Shown here: one piece after another, positions 35,180 to 44,110 of the stretch | Layout of the letters: every line of letters starts with the position of its first letter | How positions within the stretch are numbered: position 1 is the first letter of the stretch | Source of the DNA: Natronoarchaeum rubrum | GTDB lineage: Archaea; Halobacteriota; Halobacteria; Halobacteriales; Natronoarchaeaceae | Length of the DNA stretch: 64,000 nt | Direction of reading: 5' to 3' | NCBI RefSeq assembly: GCF_024494695.1 | Contig: NZ_JANHDP010000001.1 | Location: forward strand, 1-64,000 | The notes under the pieces: model-generated | The model's database searches: none | Seen by the model: the letters and a program-made list of their open reading frames with translations, nothing else | Told to the model about the DNA's origin: nothing | Position numbers and translations under genes: made by a program

Positions 35180-36163
35180 TCAGAACAGCGCTTCGTCCTC
35201 GTCGAGGATCCGCGCCGGACCGCCGACTTCCCAGATCGCCGTCTCGACGCCGCAGTTCTCGACGACTTCCGCGACGCGCTCGGCGTGCTCGTCGGTCGTG
35301 TTGACGTAGACGCTGGCGCCGGTGTCGGTCGAGAAGTAGACGGGGATTCCCTCTTCGTCCCGGAGCTTCCGGACCGCGTCGAAGATCTTCAGCGTGGCGG
35401 GCTTCCAGTACACCCAGCCGGCGGGGCCGGTCATCGTCGTCGCCGCGAGCGACAGCGAGTCGTGCTCGGCGAGTTCGAAGGTGTCCTCGAAATCGCCCTC
35501 GCGGAGCGAGTCGCGCATCGACTGGATCTGCTCGTGCATGTGGGCCATCCGGGCCTGGAACATGTGGCTGTCCGCGGCTTCCTCGTGGGCCTGCTCGGTC
35601 TCCTTGTACGCCGGGACGAGCCCGACGACGATCTTCATGTCGTCTTCGAGGTCCGTCTCGATGCGCTCCGAGCGGCAGTCCTCGTCGTTCATGCCCGCGT
35701 AGAGGTGCGAGTACGCGCCGGTGACCGCTCGGGCGGCCGACGCCGACCCGCGACGCGCGATCGTCGAAATCTCGGGGCGCGACCAGTCGAGTTCGGCGGC
35801 CTCCGCCAGCGCCATCGCCGCCGCGGCGAAGCCAGACGCCGACGAGCCCAGCCCGACGTTCGTCGGGAAGCTGTTCTCGCTTTCGAGGCGGACGCCGTAC
35901 ACCGAGTGTGCGGCGTCGGACTCCGAGCGGACGTGGTCGACGACCCGCTCGACGCGCTCGGCGGCCCGGCCCTCGAGCTCCTCGCCGTCGACGATGTAGA
36001 CGTCCTCCTCGCGGTCGAACTCGAACTCGACGGTCGTTCTGGTGTGGCTCGGCGCCGTACAGACGCTGATGCTGTCGTGGTAGGGGAGCCGCAACTGCTC
36101 GTCGCGCATGCCGTGGTACTTGACGAGCCCCTGGATCGGATGGGCCATCGCGGTGGCTTTCAT
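35180..36163 (-). CDS. phosphomevalonate decarboxylase (mevalonate pathway)
   Basis: This 327-residue GHMP-family protein resembles diphosphomevalonate decarboxylase; in Haloferax the orthologous enzyme acts on phosphomevalonate to give isopentenyl phosphate for archaeal lipids. It begins ATAMAHPIQGLVKYHG, has the ATP loop PTNVGLGSSASGFAAAA, the SASAARAVTGAYSHLYAG segment, and ends with YFSTDTGASVYV. A TATA-like TTTAAG box lies about 27 bases before the ATG. Function is by orthology from memory. Confidence 0.9.
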   Translation of the reverse strand: MKATAMAHPIQGLVKYHGMRDEQLRLPYHDSISVCTAPSHTRTTVEFEFDREEDVYIVDGEELEGRAAERVERVVDHVRSESDAAHSVYGVRLESENSFPTNVGLGSSASGFAAAAMALAEAAELDWSRPEISTIARRGSASAARAVTGAYSHLYAGMNDEDCRSERIETDLEDDMKIVVGLVPAYKETEQAHEEAADSHMFQARMAHMHEQIQSMRDSLREGDFEDTFELAEHDSLSLAATTMTGPAGWVYWKPATLKIFDAVRKLRDEEGIPVYFSTDTGASVYVNTTDEHAERVAEVVENCGVETAIWEVGGPARILDEDEALF

Positions 36164-36335
36164 ACCACCATGGCGTTGCGATTCGCGCTTAAATGTGCCG
36201 GATGTTCCGATTCGTAGTTATCCGTCTCCTCCTCGTGGGAGTTCGCAGTCGTCCAGAAAAACAGCCTCCGACCGCGAAAACAGCGCTCGGTTGCGAAACG
36301 ATGGCGTCGTCAGTCGTCGCGTCCGATCGAGGTCG

Positions 36336-36632
36336 TCACCGCGGCTGTCCGGTGCCGGCGCCGCCGACCTGCCCGTCGGCCGTCGGCGCGATGCCGAGCT
36401 TGTACACTGCGTATCCCGCCCAGACCAGCAGGCCCAGCAGCACCAGCCCGACTCGCAGGTCGACCGGGATCAGCGGCGTCGCGACGGTGGTCCCCTCCTC
36501 GACGACCGGCGCGGCCGGCGCGTCGGCGAGGGTGTTGATCAGCCCGAGGACGACGATCCCGAGTGCGATCGGGATCCCGCCGCCGAGCATGGCGATTCTG
36601 TCAGCCTTCGTGAGTTCGTTTGGTTGCTTCAT
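36336..36632 (-). CDS. small membrane protein in DoxX operon
   Basis: This 98-residue protein has two transmembrane helices (about 14-34, IAMLGGGIPIALGIVVLGLI, and 60-80, VGLVLLGLLVWAGYAVYKLG) separated by an outside loop. It begins MKQPNELTKADR and has a Gly-rich tail. A strong Shine-Dalgarno (GGAGGA) precedes the ATG, and it follows the DoxX gene by 13 bases, so both are cotranscribed. The function is unknown; it may be a DoxX subunit. Confidence 0.8.
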   Translation of the reverse strand: MKQPNELTKADRIAMLGGGIPIALGIVVLGLINTLADAPAAPVVEEGTTVATPLIPVDLRVGLVLLGLLVWAGYAVYKLGIAPTADGQVGGAGTGQPR

Positions 36633-36645
36633 CGTTGTGTCCTCC

Positions 36646-37179
36646 TCAGATCAGGTAGCGCAGCCACGCGTTGTTCTCGGCGAATTCGGTGTTCACGAGC
36701 CAGCCGTCGATGCCCAGCACGCGTCCGGCGGCGAACACGACCATCGTCACCATCAACAGCAGCCCCATCAGGTCGCCGTTGACGAAGCCGTGGCCGAAGC
36801 CGGCGTTCCCGACGTAGAAGAACACCATCAGGAACGTCCCGAAGAACGCCGCCAGCCGGGTCAGGCAGCCCACCATGAGCCCGAGTCCGATCAGCGTCTC
36901 GCCCATCGGGATCATCAGGTTCGGCAGCCACGCAGCGTTCTGGGCGAACCAGTTGGTGATCGGGTGGACGAGCGTCCCCTGGGCGCCGTACTGCATCCAG
37001 CCGGTCGCGTCCATCATCAGGCCGCCCTCCATCAGCTTCGTGATCCCGGCGTGGAACATCCAGTAGCCGGTGAGCAGCCGTAGCATCGCGATCCAGTAGC
37101 CACCCCAGCCGCCGTTTACGTCGAGCGCGAGTCCGCGGCCGAACAGGTCGGCCCCAGCGCGCTCAGTGTTGGTTGCCAT
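36646..37179 (-). CDS. DoxX family membrane protein
   Basis: This 177-residue protein has four transmembrane helices in the DoxX pattern: IAMLRLLTGYWMFHAGITKL, WLPNLMIPMGETLIGLGLMVG, LAAFFGTFLMVFFYVGN and LMGLLLMVTMVVFAAGR. DoxX proteins are linked to quinol or thiol redox at the membrane. A GAGGTGA Shine-Dalgarno sits 5 bases before the ATG at 37179, so I prefer it to an upstream in-frame GTG at 37188. Unlike most genes here it is leadered. It forms an operon with the small gene downstream. Confidence 0.9.
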   Translation of the reverse strand: MATNTERAGADLFGRGLALDVNGGWGGYWIAMLRLLTGYWMFHAGITKLMEGGLMMDATGWMQYGAQGTLVHPITNWFAQNAAWLPNLMIPMGETLIGLGLMVGCLTRLAAFFGTFLMVFFYVGNAGFGHGFVNGDLMGLLLMVTMVVFAAGRVLGIDGWLVNTEFAENNAWLRYLI

Positions 37180-37514
37180 CTGTGTCACCTCACATCTACA
37201 GGTTGGGCACTTGGATACCTAAACCCCGAAACCGGTTCCCAGGTGGTGAAAAAAGCGGCTAACGAGCCCCGTACGTCGACGTAGCGGCGGTTTCGGCCCA
37301 CCGGGGCTGCACGGAGCGGTCGCTATGGAGTGCGACGGCGTGCTGTCGACGGCCGCCGCCGCACCGCGTCGTCTGGCCGTTCGTATGGCGGATACTCAAG
37401 TAGGTCTGGCCCCGATGATATTCGGGACATCTGCTGGCTCTCGTGAACGCCGCCCCTGCCCGTCGTCCGCGCCGGAACCGAACCGCTGAAACGACCGCGG
37501 TCGCATGCGCAGGT
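37180..37514. other. gap between DoxX and nth
   Basis: This 335-base divergent intergenic region contains promoter-like sequence for the DoxX operon (TTTAGGTATCC read on the minus strand near 37215). I see no RNA gene, repeat or supported small coding frame in the rest. Confidence 0.5.
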
Positions 37515-38198
37515 ATGGGAACGCCGCTGGACACGCGCGACGCGCAGGCGGAGGAGGTTATCGACCGCTTGCTGGAGGAGTACCCCGACAGCACGATCTC
37601 GCTGCGGTACTCCAGTCGCCTCGAGCTGCTGATCGCCGTGATCCTCTCCGCACAGTGTACCGACGAGCGGGTCAACACGGAGACCGAGCACCTCTTCGAG
37701 AAGTACGACGGGCCCGAGGACTACGCCGCGGTCGACGAGGAGGAACTCGCCGAGGACCTGAACTCGATCACCTATTACAACAGCAAGGCCGACTACGTCA
37801 AGAGCTCCTGTACCGCGATCGTCGAGGACCACGACGGCGAGGTTCCCGACACCATGGACGAGCTGACCGAGCTCAAAGGTGTCGGGCGCAAGACCGCGAA
37901 CGTCGTTCTCCAGCACGGTCACGACGTCGTCGAGGGGGTCGTCGTCGACACGCACGTTCAGCGCATCTCCCGGCGGCTCGGCCTCACCGAGGAGGAACGC
38001 CCCGAGGCGATCGAGCCGGAGCTGATGGAGATCGTCCCCGAGGAGCACTGGCAGCAGTACACCCACCTTCTCATCGATCACGGCCGGGCGACCTGCACCG
38101 CGCGGAACCCCGATTGCGCCGACTGCGTGCTCGCCGACATCTGCCCCTCGGAGAAGGGCGATGGCGAGGTCGACCTCGCGAGCGGCGAAGCCTGGTAG
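37515..38198 (+). CDS. nth: endonuclease III (DNA glycosylase/AP lyase)
   Basis: Nth removes oxidised pyrimidines and nicks the abasic site. This 227-residue protein has the N-terminal LIAVILSAQCTDERVN, the helix-hairpin-helix LTELKGVGRKTANVVL with the catalytic Lys, the catalytic Asp in VVVDTHVQRISRRLGL, and the C-terminal FeS cluster cysteines CTARNPDCADCVLADIC (C-x6-C-x2-C-x5-C). All key residues are intact. I chose the ATG at 37515 because the family starts there; the longer frame is Arg-rich. Confidence 0.96.
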   Translation: MGTPLDTRDAQAEEVIDRLLEEYPDSTISLRYSSRLELLIAVILSAQCTDERVNTETEHLFEKYDGPEDYAAVDEEELAEDLNSITYYNSKADYVKSSCTAIVEDHDGEVPDTMDELTELKGVGRKTANVVLQHGHDVVEGVVVDTHVQRISRRLGLTEEERPEAIEPELMEIVPEEHWQQYTHLLIDHGRATCTARNPDCADCVLADICPSEKGDGEVDLASGEAW

Positions 38199-38413
38199 CG
38201 CTTTTTGGCTCGCGCTCGGAAACCGGGCTGCGGTACAACTTCACTGTTCGACTGGCGCCCGCAGCGGCGTCGACGGCGTCCTACAGCCGCACCGGCGGCG
38301 TCCGGACGACGATCGCCGATCCCGGCCCGACCACGTTCCCGCGACGATCGACCAAGACTCATTGGCCCAGTCCCTTTAGGCGCGGACGGCGAACCCAGAC
38401 GCGGGGGAGACCT

Positions 38414-38689
38414 ATGTCAGACAACGACCCGCGGGAGGCCGAACACGTCGACGAGGAGAACCCGCACGAACCGGACGTCGACCTCGAAAACGCCGAGGAC
38501 GAGGAGGACGGCAAACCACAGCAGGCCCGCGACGACGAAGAGCTGACCGAGGAGGAAAAGGAGGCCCGTCAGGACGCCGACGAGAAGGAAGCAGAGGAGA
38601 CGCGCGACTGGGCCGACGACCACGAGGACGAGGCGAGCGAGCAGGAGAACCCGGACAACCACCGGGACGAGCCGCCGTTCGAGAGCTGA
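38414..38689 (+). CDS. highly acidic disordered protein
   Basis: This 91-residue protein is almost entirely Asp, Glu, Lys, Asn and Ala, with no hydrophobic core. It begins MSDNDPREAEHVDEENPHE and is likely disordered with a predicted helical Glu/Lys stretch (LTEEEKEARQDADEKE). It has a CCTTTAGG TATA-like box at about 38371 and a GGGGGAG Shine-Dalgarno. The ATG at 38414 is the only reasonable start. The function is unknown. It is convergent with the next gene. Confidence 0.7.
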   Translation: MSDNDPREAEHVDEENPHEPDVDLENAEDEEDGKPQQARDDEELTEEEKEARQDADEKEAEETRDWADDHEDEASEQENPDNHRDEPPFES

Positions 38690-38706
38690 CGAACCACCGA
38701 CGTTTT

Positions 38707-39201
38707 TCAGGGCAGGTACCGCGCGAGCACCAGATACTCGTACGCGAACCGAACCATCCCGACGATGTACGCGAGCAGCCAGAACAGGAGGTAGCCGAAC
38801 ACCCCGATGCGGAGCCGCCAGCGCCAGGCGCTCATGTGCTCGTGGAGCTCGCTGATGTCGATGTCCTCGTCGGGCTCGCGGTACAGGTCCGACTGCCACT
38901 TCACCTGGAAGATGCGGACGATTCCGGTCAGCGCGACCAGCAAGAGCGCGTACGCCTGCAGCCCGAAGAAGATGTGGACCGCGAGCATCGGCCCCCACTG
39001 GTCGAACGCGCGCGGGATCATCCACACGACCATCGGGACCGTCGTGAGCGCCAGCGCGACCGCGATGTACTTCAGGTGGTGGATCAGCACGTCCCAGGTC
39101 ACCGTCTCGGCGTCGATGACGATCCACGCCCCGTAGAGATACAGCGGGAAGCTGGCGGTCACAAGCACCGCGACGATCGCCGCGGTGAGCGTTTCGGCCA
39201 T
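38707..39201 (-). CDS. multi-helix membrane protein next to bc operon
   Basis: This is a 164-residue protein with about four transmembrane helices, at 7-28, 45-65, 73-95 and 130-155. Histidines in IHHLKYIAVALAL and AVHIFFGLQAYALLL lie inside helices and could bind haem, but no family match is claimed. It lies divergent from the bc complex cluster and has helix-loop character similar to the small proteins of that cluster. Possible accessory subunit (inference). Confidence 0.75.
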   Translation of the reverse strand: MAETLTAAIVAVLVTASFPLYLYGAWIVIDAETVTWDVLIHHLKYIAVALALTTVPMVVWMIPRAFDQWGPMLAVHIFFGLQAYALLLVALTGIVRIFQVKWQSDLYREPDEDIDISELHEHMSAWRWRLRIGVFGYLLFWLLAYIVGMVRFAYEYLVLARYLP

Positions 39202-39357
39202 CGTCGGGAGTTAGGACGACCGGCGGTTAAAGCACGCGAAACGTTCCCGGTCCGCGGGAACGATCCCGCTCCGGCGTCCCCGCGTCGGCATCGCCCCCTC
39301 GCCGCCGATCGACCGCAACCGTCACGCTAACGAGGGCGGCGTTCCTACGTTCGACCA

Positions 39358-40212
39358 ATGAGCGAGTCCTCCGACGAGCCCCTCGGCGAGGATCGATCGG
39401 AATCGGCGTCCCACGCGGGCGATCCCGACGAGTCGGAGGACCGATCCGTCGAGGAGCTGCGCGCGCAGGTCGAGGACAAGTACGACTTCGACGATTTCGG
39501 CCCGGCCGACATGGCAGAGATGTCGGTCGACGAGTGGGAGGCCGCATTCGACGACGAGAGTTGGGTCACCGGCGACGAGCTGATCGGCAGGGTCGAGCAA
39601 GACCTCCAGCGGCGCGTCGCCGAGCGAGAGGTGTTCGCGGTGATCGAGCGCGTGCGCCACGGCGACGACGAGTTGCTGCTCGCGTACTCCGACGCAGACT
39701 ACGCGCTGATCTATCCGGACGGCACCGTCGAGGGAACCGGAACGGTGCTCCGTGACGTCAAGCCGACCGTCGCGCTGTGCTCGATGCCGGAGTACGAGCC
39801 CGATCCGGCGCCGGAGGGCGATTTTCTCCTGCCCCACCCCGAGGAGGTCCCCGAGCAGAGCGACGAGCGGGGGAACCTGATGCTGCAACTCGTCGCGGCC
39901 GCCCAACTGCTCGCGGGGCTGGGGCTGCTCGGGGCGTCGGTGTACTACGTGGCCGTCGGCGGCGCCCAGCCGGGCACCTCGATGGTCACCGGCGTCGCCG
40001 GCCTGGGCTTTCTCGTGATCGGCGTGTTCCTGTTCGTGACGGTCGCCAACGCGCGGCTCTCGGATCGGTTCCGCGCCGAGGAGTACCGCGAACGCCTTCG
40101 ATCGGTGGGGCTGGAGGACGGCGAGCGCCCCGACTTCCTGCCGATCGACGCGTCGGGCGACGGCGACGCCGTCCTCGAACCCGCCGAGACCGGCGACGAG
40201 CGCTCCGAATAG
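39358..40212 (+). CDS. membrane protein with acidic cytosolic domain, bc cluster
   Basis: This 284-residue protein has an acidic N-terminal domain of about 175 residues (with FDDFGPADMAEMSVDEWEAA) and two transmembrane helices at about 180-205 and 212-235, then a charged tail. I recognise it only as a haloarchaeal protein that travels with the cytochrome bc operon. It lies 59 bases upstream of the halocyanin gene on the same strand and may be its own transcript, since a promoter follows it. Confidence 0.8.
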   Translation: MSESSDEPLGEDRSESASHAGDPDESEDRSVEELRAQVEDKYDFDDFGPADMAEMSVDEWEAAFDDESWVTGDELIGRVEQDLQRRVAEREVFAVIERVRHGDDELLLAYSDADYALIYPDGTVEGTGTVLRDVKPTVALCSMPEYEPDPAPEGDFLLPHPEEVPEQSDERGNLMLQLVAAAQLLAGLGLLGASVYYVAVGGAQPGTSMVTGVAGLGFLVIGVFLFVTVANARLSDRFRAEEYRERLRSVGLEDGERPDFLPIDASGDGDAVLEPAETGDERSE

Positions 40213-40238
40213 CCGAACCGAGACGGCGTCATCGGTGG

Positions 40239-40245
40239 GTTTAAG
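40239..40245 (+). promoter_or_regulatory. TATA box for the halocyanin-bc operon
   Basis: GTTTAAG is centred 30 bases before the ATG at 40272. It is the only good promoter between the upstream gene and the six-gene bc operon, so the operon is likely driven from here. Confidence 0.5.
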
Positions 40246-40271
40246 CGAACTCACCCCTGACCATTTCGTGT

Positions 40272-40931
40272 ATGAACAGGCGGGACTTTATGAAGACGGC
40301 CAGCGGCGTTTCCGCCGCCGCAGCGGCCGCAGGTGCCGCGGGCTCGTCCGCCGCGGCTCAGGACGCGCCGGCCCTCCAGGAAGGGGGCAACGAGTCCGGC
40401 GGCGGGAACCAGACCGGTGGCGGAAACGAATCGGGCGGAGGTAACCAGTCCGGGGGCGGCGCCGGAACGACGCACGAGGTCGTCGTCGGACCGGGCGGCG
40501 AGAACGTGTTCCAGCCCGCTGAACTGTCGATCGCGCCGGGCGACACGGTCGTCTGGACCTGGGACTCTCCCAACCACAACATCGCGCCCCAGGACATTCC
40601 GGGCGACGCGGAGTGGGAGGGGCATCCGGAGATCTCGGACGCCGGCACGACACACGAACACACCTTCGAGGTGACCGGGACGTACAACTACGTCTGCGAA
40701 CCCCACGCAGCGGCCGGCATGGAGGGTTCGGTTACCGTCGAGGAAGGCGGCGGTGGCGGCGGTGGCGGCGCCGCAGCCGAGTTCGATCCCCACGACATCG
40801 GCGTGCCGATGCAGAAACACTACATCGGCGCCGCGACGTTCCTCGCCATCTTCGCGACCATCGGGTTCACGTTCTACCTGCTGAAGTACGGCGAGTCGGC
40901 AAACACCAGCTACCCCAACAAGAAAGACTAA
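40272..40931 (+). CDS. membrane-tethered halocyanin (copy 1)
   Basis: This 219-residue blue copper protein has a Tat-like signal (MNRRDFMKTASGVSAAAA), a Gly/Ser/Asn linker, a plastocyanin-fold domain at about 65-160, a Gly-rich spacer, and a C-terminal transmembrane helix (AATFLAIFATIGFTFYLLKYG). Copper ligands are visible: His in SPNHNIAP and the Cys-His-Met set in NYVCEPHAAAGMEG. It is the first gene of the bc operon, so it probably accepts electrons from the Rieske protein outside the membrane. Confidence 0.92.
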   Translation: MNRRDFMKTASGVSAAAAAAGAAGSSAAAQDAPALQEGGNESGGGNQTGGGNESGGGNQSGGGAGTTHEVVVGPGGENVFQPAELSIAPGDTVVWTWDSPNHNIAPQDIPGDAEWEGHPEISDAGTTHEHTFEVTGTYNYVCEPHAAAGMEGSVTVEEGGGGGGGGAAAEFDPHDIGVPMQKHYIGAATFLAIFATIGFTFYLLKYGESANTSYPNKKD

Positions 40932-40934
40932 ACG

Positions 40935-41330
40935 ATGTCATCCACCGGAAGCACCTACGGCGACATTCACCGCTACGAGCCGCCCCGGGAGAGCACCGCG
41001 GCGGCGATCGCGATCGTCCTGCTGACGGTCGTCGAGATCGTCTTCGTCGGGCTGTTCGCGTACGGTCTCACGAGCGGCTGGGCGGCGGGCCCGGCCGGCG
41101 AGCCCGCGAACATGTTCCTCGGGACGATCCTGGGGCTGATCTTCATCGATCTCGCCTTCATCCTCGCGCTGTACCGCAAGGAGTTCCTCCCGGACGTCAT
41201 GATCGTCAAGAAGCGGCGTCGCAAGTGGGAGGACCTCTACGTCCGCGAGGAAGACGCCGACGGCAACGAGCTCGGCGGCGACATGGTCGAACAGTTCAAG
41301 CGAGCAGTGTACCCCTACTACAAACGATAA
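40935..41330 (+). CDS. bc-operon small membrane subunit, two helices
   Basis: This 131-residue protein has transmembrane helices at about 22-44 (AIAIVLLTVVEIVFVGLFAYG) and 62-82 (LGTILGLIFIDLAFILALY), then a basic-acidic cytosolic tail ending AVYPYYKR. It is fixed between halocyanin and Rieske genes (3-base and 1-base gaps), so it is probably a structural part of the haloarchaeal bc complex. There is no homologue outside haloarchaea that I know of. Confidence 0.85.
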   Translation: MSSTGSTYGDIHRYEPPRESTAAAIAIVLLTVVEIVFVGLFAYGLTSGWAAGPAGEPANMFLGTILGLIFIDLAFILALYRKEFLPDVMIVKKRRRKWEDLYVREEDADGNELGGDMVEQFKRAVYPYYKR

Positions 41331-41331
41331 C

Positions 41332-42198
41332 ATGACAGATAGCGACAAATATCCGGTCGAGTCGGATCGTCGCCGCTTCGTCAAAGGCGTCGTCGGCAGT
41401 TCCGCGCTCGCGGGCGTCGGCATCACCTCCGCGGTGACCGCCGACAGTCTGACGACGCCGGCAGGCGCCGGTGGTGGCCCGACGCAGTACATGGGCATCG
41501 AGCGCGTCGGCGGTCCGGCGCCCCGCGGGATGCCCCAGATTCCGATCGAGATCGACGAGGAGGGCGCCCTTCGCGGCGTCTGGCCCGAAGTCGAAACCGA
41601 AGAGACGTCGACGGGCCAGGAGATTCAGGTCGCGGAGGCGGAGATCGCTGGCACGACCTACTCGACGACCTGGTTCCAGTACTGCGGCAGCCAGACCAGC
41701 CCCGCGGTCCAGCCCGACGCGGACCGCGACAACTACTTCCGGTATGCGGGTCAACAGTACGATTGGCAGACCGAAGCCGAGTTCTCGGGCGGCGACAAGG
41801 TTCTCGTCGAGCACTTCGACGACTACCAAGAATTCGGCACCGGCGTCGGCGACGCTGGGCTGGGAAAACCGGCCCAGGCGACCTGGCGTTCCCAGGATCT
41901 GGAACCGAAAAACCAGCTTTCGATTCAGATCATCCGGAGCACGGCGATCGAGGAGGCGGCTCAGGACGACGACTGGCTCTCCGAGACCACCGATCAGGGC
42001 TTTATCGCGTACCTCAACTCCTGTACGCACTACTGCTGTGTCCCCGGATTCCAGATGCACTCGGGATCGGCCGGTTACGGCGCGGAGAATCTCACCTACT
42101 GCAACTGCCACCAGTCGGTGTACGATCCCTTCACCGTCCTGCAACAGCAGTTCGTCGCGCTGCCGCGGCCGGGTGACACCGTCGGAGGCCAAGGATAA
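41332..42198 (+). CDS. Rieske iron-sulfur protein of the bc complex
   Basis: This 288-residue protein takes electrons from quinol. The N-terminus has a twin-arginine-like DRRRFVKGVVGSSALAG anchor that probably stays as a membrane helix. The 2Fe-2S ligands are in SCTHYCC and YCNCHQS, about residues 230-265, with the disulfide cysteines present. An additional 120-residue region between the anchor and the cluster is longer than in mitochondrial Rieske proteins. It is operon member 3, and start and spacing fit. Confidence 0.93.
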   Translation: MTDSDKYPVESDRRRFVKGVVGSSALAGVGITSAVTADSLTTPAGAGGGPTQYMGIERVGGPAPRGMPQIPIEIDEEGALRGVWPEVETEETSTGQEIQVAEAEIAGTTYSTTWFQYCGSQTSPAVQPDADRDNYFRYAGQQYDWQTEAEFSGGDKVLVEHFDDYQEFGTGVGDAGLGKPAQATWRSQDLEPKNQLSIQIIRSTAIEEAAQDDDWLSETTDQGFIAYLNSCTHYCCVPGFQMHSGSAGYGAENLTYCNCHQSVYDPFTVLQQQFVALPRPGDTVGGQG

Positions 42199-42200
42199 CA

Positions 42201-43007
42201 ATGAGCTTAGAAAAGAAAGACGACTTCGACCACGATTCGTGGCTCGACACGAAGGACCTCTCGACGATCGAGAAGTCCTATCTGGTCACGCTGATGTGGC
42301 TGGACAAGCGGCTTCGGATCGTCGATTATCTGGAGCTGCTGGAGGACATGTACTACAAGATGAACCTCCAGATGCCCAAGAGCCACACCGAGCAGTACGA
42401 CCTGGACAACAAGTTCTGGTACTGGTACCCGCTGTACTCGCTCGGGTCGCTCTCTATCGTCGCGTACGTCGTACTGGCGATAACAGGGGCGCTGCTCGGG
42501 TTCTACTACGCGCCGGGGACGATTACGGCCGAAGGAGCCGACTACGCGCTGGCGTACGACCAGATGCTGTTCATCCTGGCGGAGCTCAACTTCGGGTACA
42601 TGATCCGGAGCATCCACCGCTGGGCCGCGCAGTTCATGATTGCCGCGGTGTTCCTGCACATGCTGCGCGTCTACTTCACGGGCGCGTACAAGGAACCCCG
42701 CGAGCTCAACTGGCTGCTGGGCGTCCTGCTGATCCTGCTGACGCTGCTCTTTGGCTACAGCGGCTATCTCCTGCCGTGGAACCAGCTCGCGCTGTGGGCC
42801 GGTACCATCGGCATCGAGATGGCCCGTTCGGTCCCGCTGGTCGGCAGCTGGGCCGCGCAGTTGGTCTTCGGCGGCTTCGCGCTCGGACAGCCGACGCTGA
42901 TGCGAATGTACATCATCCACGTGTTCCTGATGCCGTTCGTCGTGACGGCGCTGATCGCGCTCCACGTCGGCATCGTGTGGATGCAGGGCATCGCCGAACC
43001 CCACTGA
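42201..43007 (+). CDS. cytochrome b, N-terminal (b6-like) part
   Basis: This 268-residue protein holds the four haem-bearing helices of cytochrome b. Haem histidines occur in IRSIHRWAAQFM and FLHMLRVYFTGAYK (helix B) and in MYIIHVFLMPF and ALIALHVGIVW (helix D); the Q-site GYSGYLLPWNQ is intact. The N-terminal 75 residues are a soluble extension. The protein is split from helices E-H, as in b6f complexes, with those helices encoded by the next gene. Confidence 0.94.
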   Translation: MSLEKKDDFDHDSWLDTKDLSTIEKSYLVTLMWLDKRLRIVDYLELLEDMYYKMNLQMPKSHTEQYDLDNKFWYWYPLYSLGSLSIVAYVVLAITGALLGFYYAPGTITAEGADYALAYDQMLFILAELNFGYMIRSIHRWAAQFMIAAVFLHMLRVYFTGAYKEPRELNWLLGVLLILLTLLFGYSGYLLPWNQLALWAGTIGIEMARSVPLVGSWAAQLVFGGFALGQPTLMRMYIIHVFLMPFVVTALIALHVGIVWMQGIAEPH

Positions 43008-43011
43008 TACC

Positions 43012-43788
43012 ATGACCGACGACGAATCCGAACCCAGAACTGACGGCAGCGGCACTGGCATCGTCCCGCCGGACGACGAGACGCCCACGTGGCGCGAGCG
43101 CAAGGAGCGCACGCAGGGGCTCTCCCGGCTGACCTACGAGTACTTCGAGCGAGCCCGACGCGAGGATCAGGATCTCCGACAGGAGTCCGACTACGTCGAG
43201 CGTGACGTGCTCGGCTTCCCGGCCTGGCCTCACGAGACGATCCGTAACCTCGCGATCGTCAGCTTCTTCGTCGGGATCATCATCTTCCTCGCGGCGACGC
43301 TCCCGCCCCACCTGGGCGGCGCCGCGGACCCCAGCTCGACGCCTTCGGTCATCCAGCCCGACTGGTATCTCTACTGGTCGTTCGGACTGCTCAAGACCAA
43401 CCCGCTGAACCCCGAACTGGCGATCCTCGGCGGACAGAAGCTCATGTCCGACAGCGTGTTCGGCGTGGCCATCCACGGCCCGATCCTCGGGCTGATCGCG
43501 CTGGTGCCGTTCCTCAACAAGGGGAGCGCGCGTCGTCCCGTCGAGGAGCCGTTCTGGGCCGCGCTGGGCGTCACCGGCGTCCTGCTCTCGTTCACGCTGA
43601 CGCTCCTCGCTCAGTACAACCTCTTCGCCAGCCAGATGCCGCTGGTGACGACCGGGATGTTCTTCGATCTGGCGTTCATCCTGCCGGCGGTGCTCGGCAT
43701 CGTGACCTACGGCGTCCTGAAGGCGATGCAGGAAGGGTACATGTACAACCTCAACCGTCGCTACTACCGGCTGCGGCCGCCGCGATAG
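43012..43788 (+). CDS. cytochrome b, C-terminal (subunit IV-like) part
   Basis: This 258-residue protein supplies the remaining cytochrome b helices. It has an acidic cytosolic N-terminus of about 75 residues, then helices at about 80-100, 135-170, 185-205 and 215-235. The Qo-site motif PDWY (equivalent to PEWY) lies in VIQPDWYLYWSFG, with Asp in place of the usual Glu. It follows the b6-like gene by 4 bases. Together they make one split cytochrome b. Confidence 0.92.
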   Translation: MTDDESEPRTDGSGTGIVPPDDETPTWRERKERTQGLSRLTYEYFERARREDQDLRQESDYVERDVLGFPAWPHETIRNLAIVSFFVGIIIFLAATLPPHLGGAADPSSTPSVIQPDWYLYWSFGLLKTNPLNPELAILGGQKLMSDSVFGVAIHGPILGLIALVPFLNKGSARRPVEEPFWAALGVTGVLLSFTLTLLAQYNLFASQMPLVTTGMFFDLAFILPAVLGIVTYGVLKAMQEGYMYNLNRRYYRLRPPR

Positions 43789-43795
43789 CCACGCG

Positions 43796-44110
43796 ATGGC
43801 TGGCTCCGACGACGACTCCGCCGCCGGCTCGTTCCGTCGCGAGGTCCCCGTCCCGATGGCGGTCTACAAGGTCGTCATGGTGTTCTCGATGCTGATCGCG
43901 ATCCTGCTGGTAGTCGCCGGTCTCGCGGTCGTCGACGCCGCGACCGATCGCGGGACCGCCGAGGTCGACGAGGTCGACCCCGTCGGCGCGCTGGCCGGCG
44001 TCGGACTGGTGTTGACCGGCGCCGTCGTCTACGTGTTCTCGACCCGCTTCAGGGCCGAGGAAATGGAAAACGATAAAGACGACGCCGACCAACTATCGGG
44101 TAATGGCTGA
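43796..44110 (+). CDS. bc-operon small membrane subunit, two helices
   Basis: This 104-residue protein has two transmembrane helices, at about 22-45 (YKVVMVFSMLIAILLVVAGLA) and 64-84 (PVGALAGVGLVLTGAVVYVFS), with an acidic C-terminal tail. It is 7 bases after cytochrome b, and its last 8 bases overlap the next gene. Unknown function; probably an accessory subunit of the bc complex. Confidence 0.85.
   Translation: MAGSDDDSAAGSFRREVPVPMAVYKVVMVFSMLIAILLVVAGLAVVDAATDRGTAEVDEVDPVGALAGVGLVLTGAVVYVFSTRFRAEEMENDKDDADQLSGNG

Noticed and set aside
40384..40460. Gly/Asn/Gln/Ser repeats in the halocyanin genes considered as a DNA repeat element
   Set aside because: They encode a flexible linker kept in both halocyanins and are better explained as protein low-complexity sequence.
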